DNA of 43,863 bases from Saprospira grandis DSM 2844. Lineage in GTDB: Bacteria; Bacteroidota; Bacteroidia; Chitinophagales; Saprospiraceae. The notes below the pieces were generated by a model. That model worked only from the letters and a program-made list of their open reading frames with translations, was not told where the DNA came from and ran no database searches. The stretch is from contig CAMDAB010000014.1 in the NCBI GenBank assembly GCA_945888475.1, forward strand, positions 1 through 43,863. The letters run 5' to 3'. Numbering within the stretch: position 1 is the stretch's first letter; each line of letters opens with the position of its first letter. The position numbers and the translations under genes are program-made. This document shows, piece by piece, positions 16,749 to 25,610 of this stretch.

Positions 16749-17807
16749 ATGTTCCCAAAAATTCTTGCTACAAATATAGCCTTACCACCCTACACCAGAA
16801 GCACTGAAGATTCCATGCCCTTTGTCGATGCCTGGCTGAGTCAGCACCCCGATGATAGATTTCGCGAAAAGGTGAGAAGACTTTTTAAATATGCCCAGGT
16901 CGACCGCCGCTACTCCATTATGGATATCGATGAAGTTTTCAAAGAAACCAGCTTTGAAGAAAAAAATACTTTTTTCAGCAATGCTTTTATCGACCTCACG
17001 CATGAGGCGCTGAAAGGTGCGCTCGAAAAGGCGAATCTGCTACCAACGGACATTGATTATATTATCACTGTCAGTTGTACAGGTATTATGATTCCGTCAA
17101 TTGATGCCTATCTCATCAACCTGCTAAAAATGCGTCAGGACATTGTTCGAATGCCTATCACAGAAATGGGTTGCGCTGGTGGAACATCTGCGCTCATTTA
17201 CGCATACAATATCCTCAAAAATAATCCTGGCAAAAAAGCTGCTATCATTGCTTTTGAGTCGCCCACAAGTACCTTTCAACATCAGGACTGGGATATGGCA
17301 AACATGGTCAGTGCTGCCATATTTGGCGATGGTGCTGTTTGTGCCATTTTGGGTGAAAGCGACGAGCTAAAACCTGCAATTCTCGATGGAGAAATGTACC
17401 ATTTTTACGACGAAATCGGAATGATGGGATTTCATGTATGTAACACTGGTCTGAAAATGATTTTGGATAAATCAGTTCCGGAGAAGATTGAAACTCATTT
17501 TCACGATGTTTTATTCTCTTTTTTAAATAAAAACAATCTAACCATTGAAGAGGTAGAACATCTAATTTTTCACCCCGGAGGCAAAAAAATTGTACAGATT
17601 GTCGAAGGTCTTTTTCATGAACTTGGCAAGAATATCGATGAAACAAAAAATGTTTTGCGAGAATATGGCAATATGTCCAGCGCGACAGTACTTTATGTCC
17701 TCGATCGTTATTTGCAAAAAGACATTCCAGCAGGTGATTATGGCATGATGCTCAGTTTTGGACCGGGTTTCTCGGCTCAAAGGTTGTTGTTGCAATGGAG
17801 AAAATAA
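16749..17807 (+). CDS. Type III polyketide synthase (chalcone/stilbene synthase family)
   Basis: 352 residues, the normal length. The thiolase-fold catalytic triad is complete: Cys142 in TEMGCAGG, His275 in IFHPGGKK and Asn308 in YGNMSSATVL. SCTGIMIPSID (109-119) and GPGFSAQRLLL near the C-terminus are also family signatures. These homodimeric enzymes extend a CoA starter with malonyl-CoA and cyclise the chain, giving alkylpyrones, resorcinols or phloroglucinols. Starter and chain length cannot be read from sequence alone. Last gene of the run beginning at 10873, preceded by methyltransferase, regulator and SDR genes; a convergent dapB follows after 96 bp. No oxidoreductase or lipid acyltransferase lies beside it. 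Confidence 0.95.
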   Translation: MFPKILATNIALPPYTRSTEDSMPFVDAWLSQHPDDRFREKVRRLFKYAQVDRRYSIMDIDEVFKETSFEEKNTFFSNAFIDLTHEALKGALEKANLLPTDIDYIITVSCTGIMIPSIDAYLINLLKMRQDIVRMPITEMGCAGGTSALIYAYNILKNNPGKKAAIIAFESPTSTFQHQDWDMANMVSAAIFGDGAVCAILGESDELKPAILDGEMYHFYDEIGMMGFHVCNTGLKMILDKSVPEKIETHFHDVLFSFLNKNNLTIEEVEHLIFHPGGKKIVQIVEGLFHELGKNIDETKNVLREYGNMSSATVLYVLDRYLQKDIPAGDYGMMLSFGPGFSAQRLLLQWRK

Positions 17808-17903
17808 ATTTTAGGAATAACTTTTAAGCCTTTTAATTTAAGTTAGTTATTGGTATTACAAAGCAAATAAAACAGTCCTTTGAAAGCTTGATTTTAAATG
17901 GGA

Positions 17904-18629
17904 TTATAGCTTCATCAAATCTCTCATACCAAAAATGCCTTTTCTGACAATAAGCCATTCAGCAGCTAAGATAGCTCCAGATGCAAAACCCTCGCGACCT
18001 TTGGCGATATGGCTTATCTCGATATCATCGATGGTAGAGTGGTAGCGGATAATGTGGGTGCCGGGTACTTCGCCGATTCTTTTGGCAATGATGGGCAGTT
18101 TGTCGGCTGGAATTTCATTGGAATCTTCCAAAGTCCATTCCTTATAGCCCTGATGATTTTTTAAAATTCCTTCTGCAAGTGTAATGCCCGTACCGCTGGG
18201 AGCGTCGAGCTTGTGAATATGGTGAATTTCTTCGATTTCTGCTTTATATTCCGGAAAGGCATTCATGAGCTGCGCCAGTCGCTCATTGATTTCGAAGAAA
18301 ATATTCACGCCAATACTATAATTGGAAGCATAAAAAAAACTGCCATTATTCAATTCGCAACAATTTGCAACTGCTTCCCAATGATTTTTTAACCATCCTG
18401 TTGAGCCAGATACTACCGGAATTCCGCCAATGATACAAGCTTTGATATTTTCGGATGCCGACTCTGGTCCGGTAAATTCTATGGCAACATCAGCTCCGTT
18501 TATCTGTCCTTTTTTGAGCAGTTCTGTGCAATTTTCATCGCTTTTAAAAACGATTTCATGTCCTTTTGCAGTGGCCAGTCTTTCTATGGTTTTACCCATT
18601 TTTCCGTAGCCGAGGAGGGCGATTTTCAT
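17904..18629 (-). CDS. dapB: 4-hydroxy-tetrahydrodipicolinate reductase
   Basis: 241 residues from ATG 18629. The frame is open to 18701, but the extra residues are TSDNL repeats encoded by an extragenic tandem repeat, and the NAD(P)-binding start MKIALLGYGKMG is the conserved N-terminus. The active site EIHHIHKLDAPSGTG (134-148) has the paired His136/His137, Lys140 and the substrate-binding SGTG. The enzyme reduces HTPA to tetrahydrodipicolinate in the lysine/diaminopimelate pathway. Convergent with the PKS operon; it lies about 290 bp from the bioB stop. Confidence 0.96.
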   Translation of the reverse strand: MKIALLGYGKMGKTIERLATAKGHEIVFKSDENCTELLKKGQINGADVAIEFTGPESASENIKACIIGGIPVVSGSTGWLKNHWEAVANCCELNNGSFFYASNYSIGVNIFFEINERLAQLMNAFPEYKAEIEEIHHIHKLDAPSGTGITLAEGILKNHQGYKEWTLEDSNEIPADKLPIIAKRIGEVPGTHIIRYHSTIDDIEISHIAKGREGFASGAILAAEWLIVRKGIFGMRDLMKL

Positions 18630-18642
18630 AAAGTCAGATTTT

Positions 18643-18687
18643 AGATTATCAGAAGTCAGATTATCAGAAGTCAGATTATCAGAAGTT
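18643..18687 (+). repeat. Three tandem 15-bp units just upstream of dapB
   Basis: The unit AGATTATCAGAAGTC is repeated at 18643-18657, 18658-18672 and 18673-18687 (last base T in the third). Because 15 is a multiple of three and no stop arises, the array is in frame with dapB and would encode TSDNL repeats if translated. It shares the word AGAAGTCAGA with the array downstream of tgt. Confidence 0.9.
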
Positions 18688-18694
18688 GTATCAG

Positions 18695-18907
18695 GTATCA
18701 AGTATCAAGTATCAAGAACCGATCTCGTTCCTCAGACTAGAGAGCTCTTTAAACGAAGCTCCGAGAAGCGAATCAGGATTTTTGATAAGGATTCTCAAGG
18801 CTATTGTTCAAAAAAAAGCGCAGTCATTCTATGCTGCGCTAATATGTTCAAAAATTAACGGTTTCGCAAGGTATAAGTCTTGCTACCTGCTACTTGATAC
18901 TTGATAC
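18695..18907. repeat. Inverted 7-bp-unit repeats flanking the dapB-bioB gap
   Basis: GTATCAAGTATCAAGTA at 18695-18711 has its perfect 17-bp reverse complement at 18891-18907. The left arm is a 22-bp run of the 7-mer GTATCAA. Between the arms lie the bioB terminator and unassigned sequence. It may be a MITE-like or extragenic palindromic element, or replication-slippage repeats. Confidence 0.85.
18810..18840 (-). terminator. Rho-independent terminator after bioB
   Basis: On the minus strand AGCGCAG (18840-18834) pairs with CTGCGCT (18823-18817) around a 10-nt loop and is followed by a run of seven T (18816 down). It lies about 75 bp past the bioB stop. Confidence 0.85.
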
Positions 18908-18915
18908 TGAGAGAA

Positions 18916-19908
18916 CTACACAAACTTCCCTGCCTCCATTTCCTGCTCCTGACCTTTGAATGCCGCTCTGGGTTTTAGTCCAAGCAATTGGAACATCATA
19001 CGGTCCTGATCAATATCGGGATTTGGCGTAGTAAGTAGTTTTTCTCCGGCAAAGATAGAGCTTGCTCCGGCAAGGAAACAGAAAGCCTGTTCAGTTACAG
19101 ACATTTCTTCACGACCAGCCGATAGGCGAACCTGTGAAGTTGGCATCAAAATTCTGGCAGTTGCAATCATGCGCAGCATTTCCCAAATGGCAACGCGCTC
19201 CTGATTTTCGAGTGGAGTGCCTTTTACACGAACCAATGCGTTTACCGGTACAGACTCGGGATGACGTGGCATCGTTGCAAGTGTATGTAACATCGAGATT
19301 CTGTCCTCGTCAGTTTCGCCAAGGCCTATGATACCACCGCTGCAAACCGAAAGTCCGGAATTTCTTACATTTTCCAGTGTATTCAAACGGTCGTCGTAAG
19401 TACGGGTAGTAATAATTTCGTTGTAGTGTTCAGCTGAAGTGTCGAGATTGTGGTTATAAGCATATAAACCGGCTTCTTTCAGTCTTTGTGCCTGTTCCTC
19501 TGTGAGCATGCCCAGGGTACAGCAAACCTCCATTCCGATAGAATTGACACCATGTACCATTTCAATTACACGGTCGAACTGTTTGTTGTCTTTAACATTG
19601 CGCCATGCAGCACCCATACAAAAACGAGTTGCTCCGTTGCCTTTGGCGATACTGGCTTTGGTGAATACTTCATCTACCGAAAGTAAGGATTGATGATCGA
19701 CATCGGTATTATATCTTGCTGCCTGCGGACAATAAGCGCAATCCTCCGGACAACCGCCTGTTTTGATGGAGAGCAGGGTGCAAACCTGAACTTCGTTGGC
19801 ATCGTGCAATTCGCGGTGAACAGAAGCAGCCTTATAAATCAGATCTAAAATGGGCATGTTGTAAATCGCTTCTACCTCAGATTTTGTCCAGTTGTTTCTC
19901 GATTCCAT
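18916..19908 (-). CDS. bioB: Biotin synthase
   Basis: 330 residues, radical SAM enzyme inserting sulfur into dethiobiotin. The 4Fe-4S/SAM motif is [12 protein letters not shown] with Cys53, Cys57 and Cys60. The [17 protein letters not shown] and VRLSAGRE signatures bind SAM and the auxiliary 2Fe-2S cluster, as in the family. No other bio gene is adjacent. It has a good promoter 47 bp upstream and its own terminator, so it is transcribed alone. No BirA operator was recognised. Confidence 0.98.
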   Translation of the reverse strand: MESRNNWTKSEVEAIYNMPILDLIYKAASVHRELHDANEVQVCTLLSIKTGGCPEDCAYCPQAARYNTDVDHQSLLSVDEVFTKASIAKGNGATRFCMGAAWRNVKDNKQFDRVIEMVHGVNSIGMEVCCTLGMLTEEQAQRLKEAGLYAYNHNLDTSAEHYNEIITTRTYDDRLNTLENVRNSGLSVCSGGIIGLGETDEDRISMLHTLATMPRHPESVPVNALVRVKGTPLENQERVAIWEMLRMIATARILMPTSQVRLSAGREEMSVTEQAFCFLAGASSIFAGEKLLTTPNPDIDQDRMMFQLLGLKPRAAFKGQEQEMEAGKFV

Positions 19909-19954
19909 AAATTTGGGTGTATTTTGACTAAGTATATTTTTAATATTTGCTGCT

Positions 19955-19985
19955 CAAAAGTATATTTTTTAAGGCGTATTTCAAA
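19955..19985 (-). promoter_or_regulatory. Bacteroidota-type promoter for bioB
   Basis: On the minus strand TTTG (19985-19982) is followed after 19 bp by TACTTTTG (19962-19955), matching -33 TTTG and -7 TAnnTTTG. The predicted start is about 40 nt before the ATG at 19908. Confidence 0.65.
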
Positions 19986-20028
19986 AATTAAAACTGAATT
20001 ATGTTGTCAGTATAATTTGGTTGAGATA

Positions 20029-20601
20029 CTATTTTTTTATTTGTCGACTTCTAGGATTTGTATTTACAGGTTTTTCTTCCAAAATAAGACCAATTTCGGG
20101 TGGAAAAAAAACTGAATCGCTGTCGGGGTCATACAATCCGCTTATGTCACTGTTAATCGGAAAATTACTGTGCAGTTCAGAAAAAGCAGCATCAAATTTT
20201 GTCTGCAACTGTTTACCTTTAAATTCATAGGCTACTGTCAAAGCATAATTTCTACTGATTTTCCAGCTGACAAATGATCTTGAGTGTCTTATGACTTTTG
20301 CTTTGATGGTGAATCCATTGCCAAGGGCTCTTAAACGGCGCAGGTAATTTTTATTGGCATAGTTTAAATAAAGAAAAGCAGCAATTTCGGCAAGTATAAA
20401 TATAAACAAAAGCGGTAACCAGCCTAAATTAGAAATCATACCGTTCACAGCGAGCGTTATTGCAGGGATGAATGGAATGACCAGGGCAAATACTCCGAAG
20501 AAATAATAGGCAGTAAGACCTCTGTGCATCGGGGTTTTCTTTTTCAACTGCAGGGCATCTCTTGGTCTTTTATCAGGTAAACTGATGCTTTGAAATTTCA
20601 T
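20029..20601 (-). CDS. Membrane protein, DUF3592-like
   Basis: 190 residues with two hydrophobic segments (about 29-55, YYFFGVFALVIPFIPAITLAV, in part, and 60-82, LPLLFIFILAEIAAFLYL). A soluble C-terminal part with KAKVIRHS...YALTVAYEFKGKQ and SGLYDPDSDSVFF recalls the DUF3592 layout (short beta domain reporting a Y.Y.V..G pattern), but I am not certain of the family. Last gene of the folD-to-fbp operon, 5 bp after fbp. Its role is unknown. Confidence 0.65.
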   Translation of the reverse strand: MKFQSISLPDKRPRDALQLKKKTPMHRGLTAYYFFGVFALVIPFIPAITLAVNGMISNLGWLPLLFIFILAEIAAFLYLNYANKNYLRRLRALGNGFTIKAKVIRHSRSFVSWKISRNYALTVAYEFKGKQLQTKFDAAFSELHSNFPINSDISGLYDPDSDSVFFPPEIGLILEEKPVNTNPRSRQIKK

Positions 20602-20606
20602 AAGTA

Positions 20607-21596
20607 TCAGTTGTTTCCTTTGGTTTCTTGTATCAATTTTTCAACTTTTTCAACAAGTTGGCTGCTGCCAATATACACGGGTGTACGCTGATGTAATTTT
20701 TCGGCTTTCTGTTCCAGAATTCGTGATCTGCCATCACTGGCTTTGCCGCCGGCTTGTTCTACAATAAAAGACAAAGGATTGCATTCATAAAGCAGCCTTA
20801 GTTTGCCATTTGTAGCTTTTTCGGTACCTGGATACATGAAAATACCTCCTTTAAGGAGGGTGCGATGAACATCGGCCACCATTGAACCGATATATCTGAA
20901 TTTGAAAGCATCCTCAATACAATCGTCGATAAATTTTTTCACGCCGGGTTCAAATTCGCGGTAAGCACTGTGGTTTACCGAGTAAATATCGGCCTTTTCG
21001 GGTAATTTTATATCAGGATGCGAGAGGCAAAATTCTCCAATTGATGGATCTAAGGTAAAACCGTTAACCCCTTTGCCTGTGGTATAAACCAGCATCGTTG
21101 AAGACCCGTACAATACATAGCCTGCAGCCACCTGTTCGGTACCACTTTGTAAAAAGTCCTCCAACTGAACTTCCGCACTTGTTGATTTTCTGCGATAAAT
21201 GGCAAAAATTGTTCCGATAGAAACATTTACATCAATATTCGAAGAGCCATCGAGCGGGTCGAAAATAACGACATATTTGGCATTGCCACTGCTGTGAATT
21301 GGTACAAAGGTGTCATTTTCTTCAGATGCAATCCCACAGCATTCCCCACTGTTTTTGAGGCAGGAAATAAGCAGATTGTCTGCCATTACATCCAGTTTTT
21401 GCTGTGCTTCACCCGATGAGTTTTCATTGCCGGCTATGCCTGTTATATCAGCTAGACCAGCCTTATTGACTTCTCTGCTGATTATTTTTGAAGCGAGTCC
21501 AATATCTCTTAAAAGTCCGGATAATTCTCCGCTGGCAAATGGAAAATCTTTTTGACGGCGGATGATGAATTCATCCAAAGTGATTAAATTATTCAT
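20607..21596 (-). CDS. fbp: Fructose-1,6-bisphosphatase, class I
   Basis: 329 residues. The metal/phosphate motif FDPLDGSSNID occupies residues 112-122, with acidic metal ligands in ASEEND (90-95), and the sugar-binding GIFMYPGTEKATNGKLRLLYE region (in part, GIFMYPGTEK) lies near residue 255. The enzyme removes the C1 phosphate in gluconeogenesis. It starts 11 bp after a small membrane protein gene and is followed 5 bp later by another, within the five-gene minus-strand operon headed by folD. Confidence 0.97.
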   Translation of the reverse strand: MNNLITLDEFIIRRQKDFPFASGELSGLLRDIGLASKIISREVNKAGLADITGIAGNENSSGEAQQKLDVMADNLLISCLKNSGECCGIASEENDTFVPIHSSGNAKYVVIFDPLDGSSNIDVNVSIGTIFAIYRRKSTSAEVQLEDFLQSGTEQVAAGYVLYGSSTMLVYTTGKGVNGFTLDPSIGEFCLSHPDIKLPEKADIYSVNHSAYREFEPGVKKFIDDCIEDAFKFRYIGSMVADVHRTLLKGGIFMYPGTEKATNGKLRLLYECNPLSFIVEQAGGKASDGRSRILEQKAEKLHQRTPVYIGSSQLVEKVEKLIQETKGNN

Positions 21597-21607
21597 GATG
21601 GTTAATA

Positions 21608-22003
21608 CTATTTATATTTGCCTCTGTTTTTTGATTTAGGAGCTACTAGCGGACCACTGACAATATCTCTCAGGTACTTTGCCGATAACATGGAAAGTCC
21701 TCCCAACAAGCCTCCAATAATGCCAACAAATAGTAAAGTTGTTGAGGGTGAACCAAAGGGTAGGATAGTGGACATTTTTTCAAGAAGTATTCCTCCATTC
21801 AGCGAATTTGACCAAAAAGCCATGAGGTACCAAAAAAGGCCCACCGAAAGCAATCCGCATAAAAAACTCAGATAAGCCTTCATCTGAAGGCCGAAACCAA
21901 GTAATATTGCTGGTACAATGGCCGACCACCACCACCATGGCATAAAATAATGTAGTGGAAAGGCCAAAATTAAAATGAGTATAAAACCGATTAAAAATCT
22001 CAT
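21608..22003 (-). CDS. Small four-helix membrane protein, unknown
   Basis: 131 residues, strongly hydrophobic, with about four membrane segments (3-20, 27-40, 46-65 and 87-108). FMPWWWWSAIVP near the N-terminus and a basic C-terminus (KSKNRGKYK) stand out. I recognise no characterised family; similar short Bacteroidota membrane proteins are annotated hypothetical. It lies 17 bp after the penicillin acylase gene and 11 bp before fbp, so it is co-transcribed with both. Confidence 0.7.
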   Translation of the reverse strand: MRFLIGFILILILAFPLHYFMPWWWWSAIVPAILLGFGLQMKAYLSFLCGLLSVGLFWYLMAFWSNSLNGGILLEKMSTILPFGSPSTTLLFVGIIGGLLGGLSMLSAKYLRDIVSGPLVAPKSKNRGKYK

Positions 22004-22020
22004 CTTGTTAATTTTATAGA

Positions 22021-24528
22021 TTATTTGCTCATGCGCTGTTTCTCCAAAATCATTGCGCTCCCTTTATTATCTTTTAAAAATTGCGCATTGTAATATTTGC
22101 CGGCAGCCCAGTCGCCAACCATGTTGCTGTAAAAATGACTACCCGGATTGCCAGACTGACCGCCTGGATAAATTGTTTTGGCTGTAATGTTCTGCCCAAG
22201 TTCAACCATCATTTTCCAGGATGGTCCACTACTGGAGCGTTCTTTATAAACCGCTTTTCCCTCTTTTCTCGACGCTTCGTAATTGTAACGATTGCTCACT
22301 GCATTGAGTGAATGATAGGATCCGTCAACATCAACGTTAAAAATCGAGAATTCAGGAATGCGAGCGAGGTGCATCAGCGCTGTCGATTTCATTTCTGCCC
22401 AGCTCATTACTTTTTTATCTGTATTTCTGGGAACAGTTTTGAATGTTTTTTTGAAAGAAGCGGTGACTACATCGCCTATATTTTCTTTTTGCTCAGTTGA
22501 AATGATGTCAATTACAAAGCTGCTGCTGTCTCTTTTGAGGATACCAAGTAAATGCCATTCATCGGGATAAATCATTGATAAACCTTTCTTTTGGGCAGCA
22601 TTTATCTCGTCATAAATCATCTCATTAAAATTATAAAACCAGTCCTCAAATATTGTAGGAACCTGACTTTTTGCCAGATACGCATAATCCCAGTTTTTGA
22701 ACAATGCTAAAAGTTCCAGTTCGTCTTTGCTCAAATCGCCACGATTTAATTCCTTGAGCATCAAAGGTAGGAAATCGGCTGCTTTTTGTCCAAAATTGCT
22801 TTTTTGAAGATTAAGCATATCTTCCTGACTGATTTTCTTCATTTTGGAAAGTTTTCCGTTCAGAAAGCGACCGCGGTATTCCTCGAAATAACCATAAGTA
22901 TAATATGGATAGTTAGGACTTACCGAATGCTGATTTGCCGAGGCCACAAAACCTTTGGCCGGATTATGCTCATGCGGTATGTGATCCTGAGGTATAAAGC
23001 CCTGGTACTGATTGAAAGAAACAGCGCCGTCCATTACAAATTTTCCCTGATTTTTTTTCCTCAAAGGCAATTTTCCCTGTGTCCACAATGCTATGTCGCC
23101 ATCCTTGCAGGCAAAAACTAGGTTTTGAGCAGGGCAGCTGAAATGTTTGATGGCGTCGAGATAATCATTGTAGTTTTTACCCTTCATCAGTTTCAGAAAA
23201 GTCAAGGGTTCGTCTCCAACATCATTGGCAATCCAACGCAAAGCATAATCTGTTCCTTTAACATTTTTGACAATTGGACCAATATGTGTATAAATCAAAG
23301 TATCTATTATCGCCTTTTGTCCTTTTTGCCTGATGGTATCCATTATGAAAGTTGAAGGCATTTTTTTACCGTCAAAATAGTAGGCTTTCTTAGAAGCATC
23401 GGCCCATTTTATGGCATACCAGTCTTTTACATCATGCGCTACATTGGTGACGCCCCAGGCTATACTGCCATTAAAACCAGATATCACACCCGGTGCGCCT
23501 GGAAGGGAGGCTCCATAAGCATTGAATTCAGGGCAAGCCATTTGAATTTCGAACCAGATAGAAGGCAGATTCAACCCAAGGTGTGGGTCGTTGCAAAGCA
23601 TCGTGTTTCCGCTTGCGGTTTTTTTGCCGGAGACCGCCCAGTTATTACTTCCTATTCCCTTTGGTGATTTTTCTTCAGAAAAGTCTGCATTGCTCAATAA
23701 AGGTTCCGAAAAGCTGTCACTAACGGCTATTGGAGTAAATTTGTAGGCGCTGCTGTCGAGAATTACAGGTGACTGTTCGGGAAAATACTCCGGATAAAGC
23801 TGTTTGAATTTATCCTTACCGAAATAACTGTAGGCATTGCTCATTTCGAAATCTTGGTCCTTACTTACCAGATCTTCGGCCATTGCCTTGAGCAAGAGTG
23901 CCGATTTGTAAACCGACCATGCTTCGGGTTTATAATCCAGCATTTTATATTCAAGTGGCAGCTCATCATAACTTAAGGAACTGATATAAGCATTGACACC
24001 CGCTGTATAACTTTCGAGCAGGGCATAATTTTCGGGATTTCTCTTCCAATGTGCCACTGTTTTTTGGGCCGCAATCTGCAATCCCTGTTTGCGCTTACTT
24101 CTGTCAAATTCAAGGAGTTTTTGTCTTCTTTCAGCGGTACTGCCCAGAAATTCGGTCAAACGACCCGAAACGGCATGCGTCTGAAACTCCATTTGCCAAA
24201 GTCTGAGTGCGGCAGTGACATAGCCTTGAGCAAAAAAAGCATCTTTGGCATTTTCGGCAAAAATATGCGGAACCATTCTTGTATCGTAGAGTACATCAAC
24301 TTTTCCGCTGAGGGCTTTGTTTCTTACATTTGCAAAATTCGGCCCTTTTTTCGATTCGGCATTTTTCCAGAAACCGCTGGCAGGGCTTAACAATCTTCCT
24401 AAAGCAGGGATAAAGGTTTCTTTGCCCTTGATTTTTGTCATCAGCCATGACCCTCGTGCCGATGAGTCAAGAATCATCAGTAAAAAAACGAGCAGAGCGG
24501 TCGATAAAATAAATCCTATATAGCGCAT
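22021..24528 (-). CDS. Penicillin acylase family (Ntn hydrolase) protein
   Basis: 835 residues, with an N-terminal signal or anchor (4-22). It has the two-subunit layout: alpha-chain region with PHIFAENAKDAFFAQGYV and RLWQMEFQ, a linker, then GIGSNNWAVSG, where autocleavage before Ser294 would expose the catalytic N-terminal serine of the beta chain. NDPHLGLNLPSIWFE and GVTNVAHDVKDWY are further family motifs. Relatives hydrolyse side-chain amides of beta-lactams or acyl-homoserine lactones, but the physiological substrate cannot be told here. Probably periplasmic. It lies 16 bp after folD and 17 bp before the next gene. Confidence 0.94.
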   Translation of the reverse strand: MRYIGFILSTALLVFLLMILDSSARGSWLMTKIKGKETFIPALGRLLSPASGFWKNAESKKGPNFANVRNKALSGKVDVLYDTRMVPHIFAENAKDAFFAQGYVTAALRLWQMEFQTHAVSGRLTEFLGSTAERRQKLLEFDRSKRKQGLQIAAQKTVAHWKRNPENYALLESYTAGVNAYISSLSYDELPLEYKMLDYKPEAWSVYKSALLLKAMAEDLVSKDQDFEMSNAYSYFGKDKFKQLYPEYFPEQSPVILDSSAYKFTPIAVSDSFSEPLLSNADFSEEKSPKGIGSNNWAVSGKKTASGNTMLCNDPHLGLNLPSIWFEIQMACPEFNAYGASLPGAPGVISGFNGSIAWGVTNVAHDVKDWYAIKWADASKKAYYFDGKKMPSTFIMDTIRQKGQKAIIDTLIYTHIGPIVKNVKGTDYALRWIANDVGDEPLTFLKLMKGKNYNDYLDAIKHFSCPAQNLVFACKDGDIALWTQGKLPLRKKNQGKFVMDGAVSFNQYQGFIPQDHIPHEHNPAKGFVASANQHSVSPNYPYYTYGYFEEYRGRFLNGKLSKMKKISQEDMLNLQKSNFGQKAADFLPLMLKELNRGDLSKDELELLALFKNWDYAYLAKSQVPTIFEDWFYNFNEMIYDEINAAQKKGLSMIYPDEWHLLGILKRDSSSFVIDIISTEQKENIGDVVTASFKKTFKTVPRNTDKKVMSWAEMKSTALMHLARIPEFSIFNVDVDGSYHSLNAVSNRYNYEASRKEGKAVYKERSSSGPSWKMMVELGQNITAKTIYPGGQSGNPGSHFYSNMVGDWAAGKYYNAQFLKDNKGSAMILEKQRMSK

Positions 24529-24544
24529 GGTTTTGTTTTCGGTT

Positions 24545-25423
24545 TTATTTTGAATAGAGTTCGTAAGCTTTTAAGGTATTCATGAGCAATCCGGTCACAG
24601 TCATTGGTCCAACACCGCCGGGAACAGGCGTTATAAAACTGCATTTGGGTGCTACAAGTTCAAAATCGACATCGCCCACCAATCTTTGTCCGCTTTTAGT
24701 GTTTGCATCCGGAATAGAGTTGATACCTACGTCAATCACCACGGCTCCTTCTTTGACCATATCAGCAGTTAAAAAATTTGCTTTTCCAATGGCTACAATT
24801 AGAATATCGGCTCTGAGTGTTTCTTCCTTCAAATCTCTGGTTCTGCTATGGACCAAGGTTACAGTTGCATTGCCCACCTTAGTATTTCTCGACATCAGTA
24901 CACTCATAGGAGTGCCCACGATATTGCTTCGACCTACAACCACGCAGTGTTTACCACTGGTTTCAATGCCGTATCTTTCCAGCATCATAAGAATGCCAAA
25001 AGGCGTAGCTGGCAGATATTGTGGCTTTCCAATGGTCATTAGACCAACATTATAGGGGTGAAAGCCGTCAACATCTTTTGCAGGGTCAATTGCCAAGGTT
25101 ACCTTTTCTTCTGATATGTGTGCCGGAAGTGGTAATTGTACAATGTAACCATCGAGCAGATTGTCATTGTTCATATCATCAATCAACTGCAGAAGTTCAG
25201 TTTCAGAAATTTCGGCCGGTCTTTTTATTAGTGTTGATTTGAAACCACAACGTTCGCAGGCTTTTATTTTGTTTCTCACATAAGCTGCTGATGCAGGATT
25301 TTCACCGACCAAAACAGCCGCAAGGTGCGGAGCTCTCTTTCCCTTAGCCAAAATTTGTACTACCTGTTCTCTTAATTCTTCCTGTATGGTCTCGGATAGG
25401 GCTTTGCCGTTGATAAGCTGCAT
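24545..25423 (-). CDS. folD: Bifunctional methylenetetrahydrofolate dehydrogenase/cyclohydrolase
   Basis: 292 residues. It interconverts 5,10-methylene-, methenyl- and 10-formyl-THF. The active-site Tyr48-x3-Lys52 in SAAYVRNKIK, YIVQLPLPAH, VVGRSNIVGTPMS (nucleotide binding) and PVPGGVGPMTV are all present. The usual PCTP loop reads PATP, so the non-catalytic cysteine is absent. First gene of an operon with penicillin acylase, membrane protein, fbp and DUF3592-like genes; it has a strong promoter facing away from udk. Confidence 0.97.
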   Translation of the reverse strand: MQLINGKALSETIQEELREQVVQILAKGKRAPHLAAVLVGENPASAAYVRNKIKACERCGFKSTLIKRPAEISETELLQLIDDMNNDNLLDGYIVQLPLPAHISEEKVTLAIDPAKDVDGFHPYNVGLMTIGKPQYLPATPFGILMMLERYGIETSGKHCVVVGRSNIVGTPMSVLMSRNTKVGNATVTLVHSRTRDLKEETLRADILIVAIGKANFLTADMVKEGAVVIDVGINSIPDANTKSGQRLVGDVDFELVAPKCSFITPVPGGVGPMTVTGLLMNTLKAYELYSK

Positions 25424-25494
25424 GCTGTATTTTGATTTTTGATAAACTCGAAAATTAAGCGGCTATGTTTTTTAACAAAACCACTAATTGAACC

Positions 25495-25526
25495 CAAAAA
25501 TACAGCATTTTTTCCCTAATTTCAAA
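25495..25526 (-). promoter_or_regulatory. Promoter for the folD operon
   Basis: Minus strand: TTTG (25526-25523), a 20-bp spacer, then TATTTTTG (25502-25495). Both elements match the Bacteroidota sigma consensus. The predicted leader is about 65 nt. Confidence 0.7.
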
Positions 25527-25531
25527 TCTCA

Positions 25532-25563
25532 TTTGTAAATAAGAATCTATCTTATCATCTTTG
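25532..25563 (+). promoter_or_regulatory. Promoter for udk
   Basis: TTTG (25532-25535), a 20-bp spacer, then CATCTTTG (25556-25563), one mismatch from TAnnTTTG. Its -33 element is 5 bp from that of the divergent folD promoter, and together they form CAAATCTCATTTG. Confidence 0.65.
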
Positions 25564-25610
25564 CATAGCGTCAACTGTTCAAATTTCTGAAAAATAACAA
25601 GTAGAATCAA

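Noticed and set aside
18630-18701. N-terminal extension of DapB (TSDNL repeats)
   Set aside because: Encoded by extragenic tandem repeat; the conserved Rossmann start is at ATG 18629.
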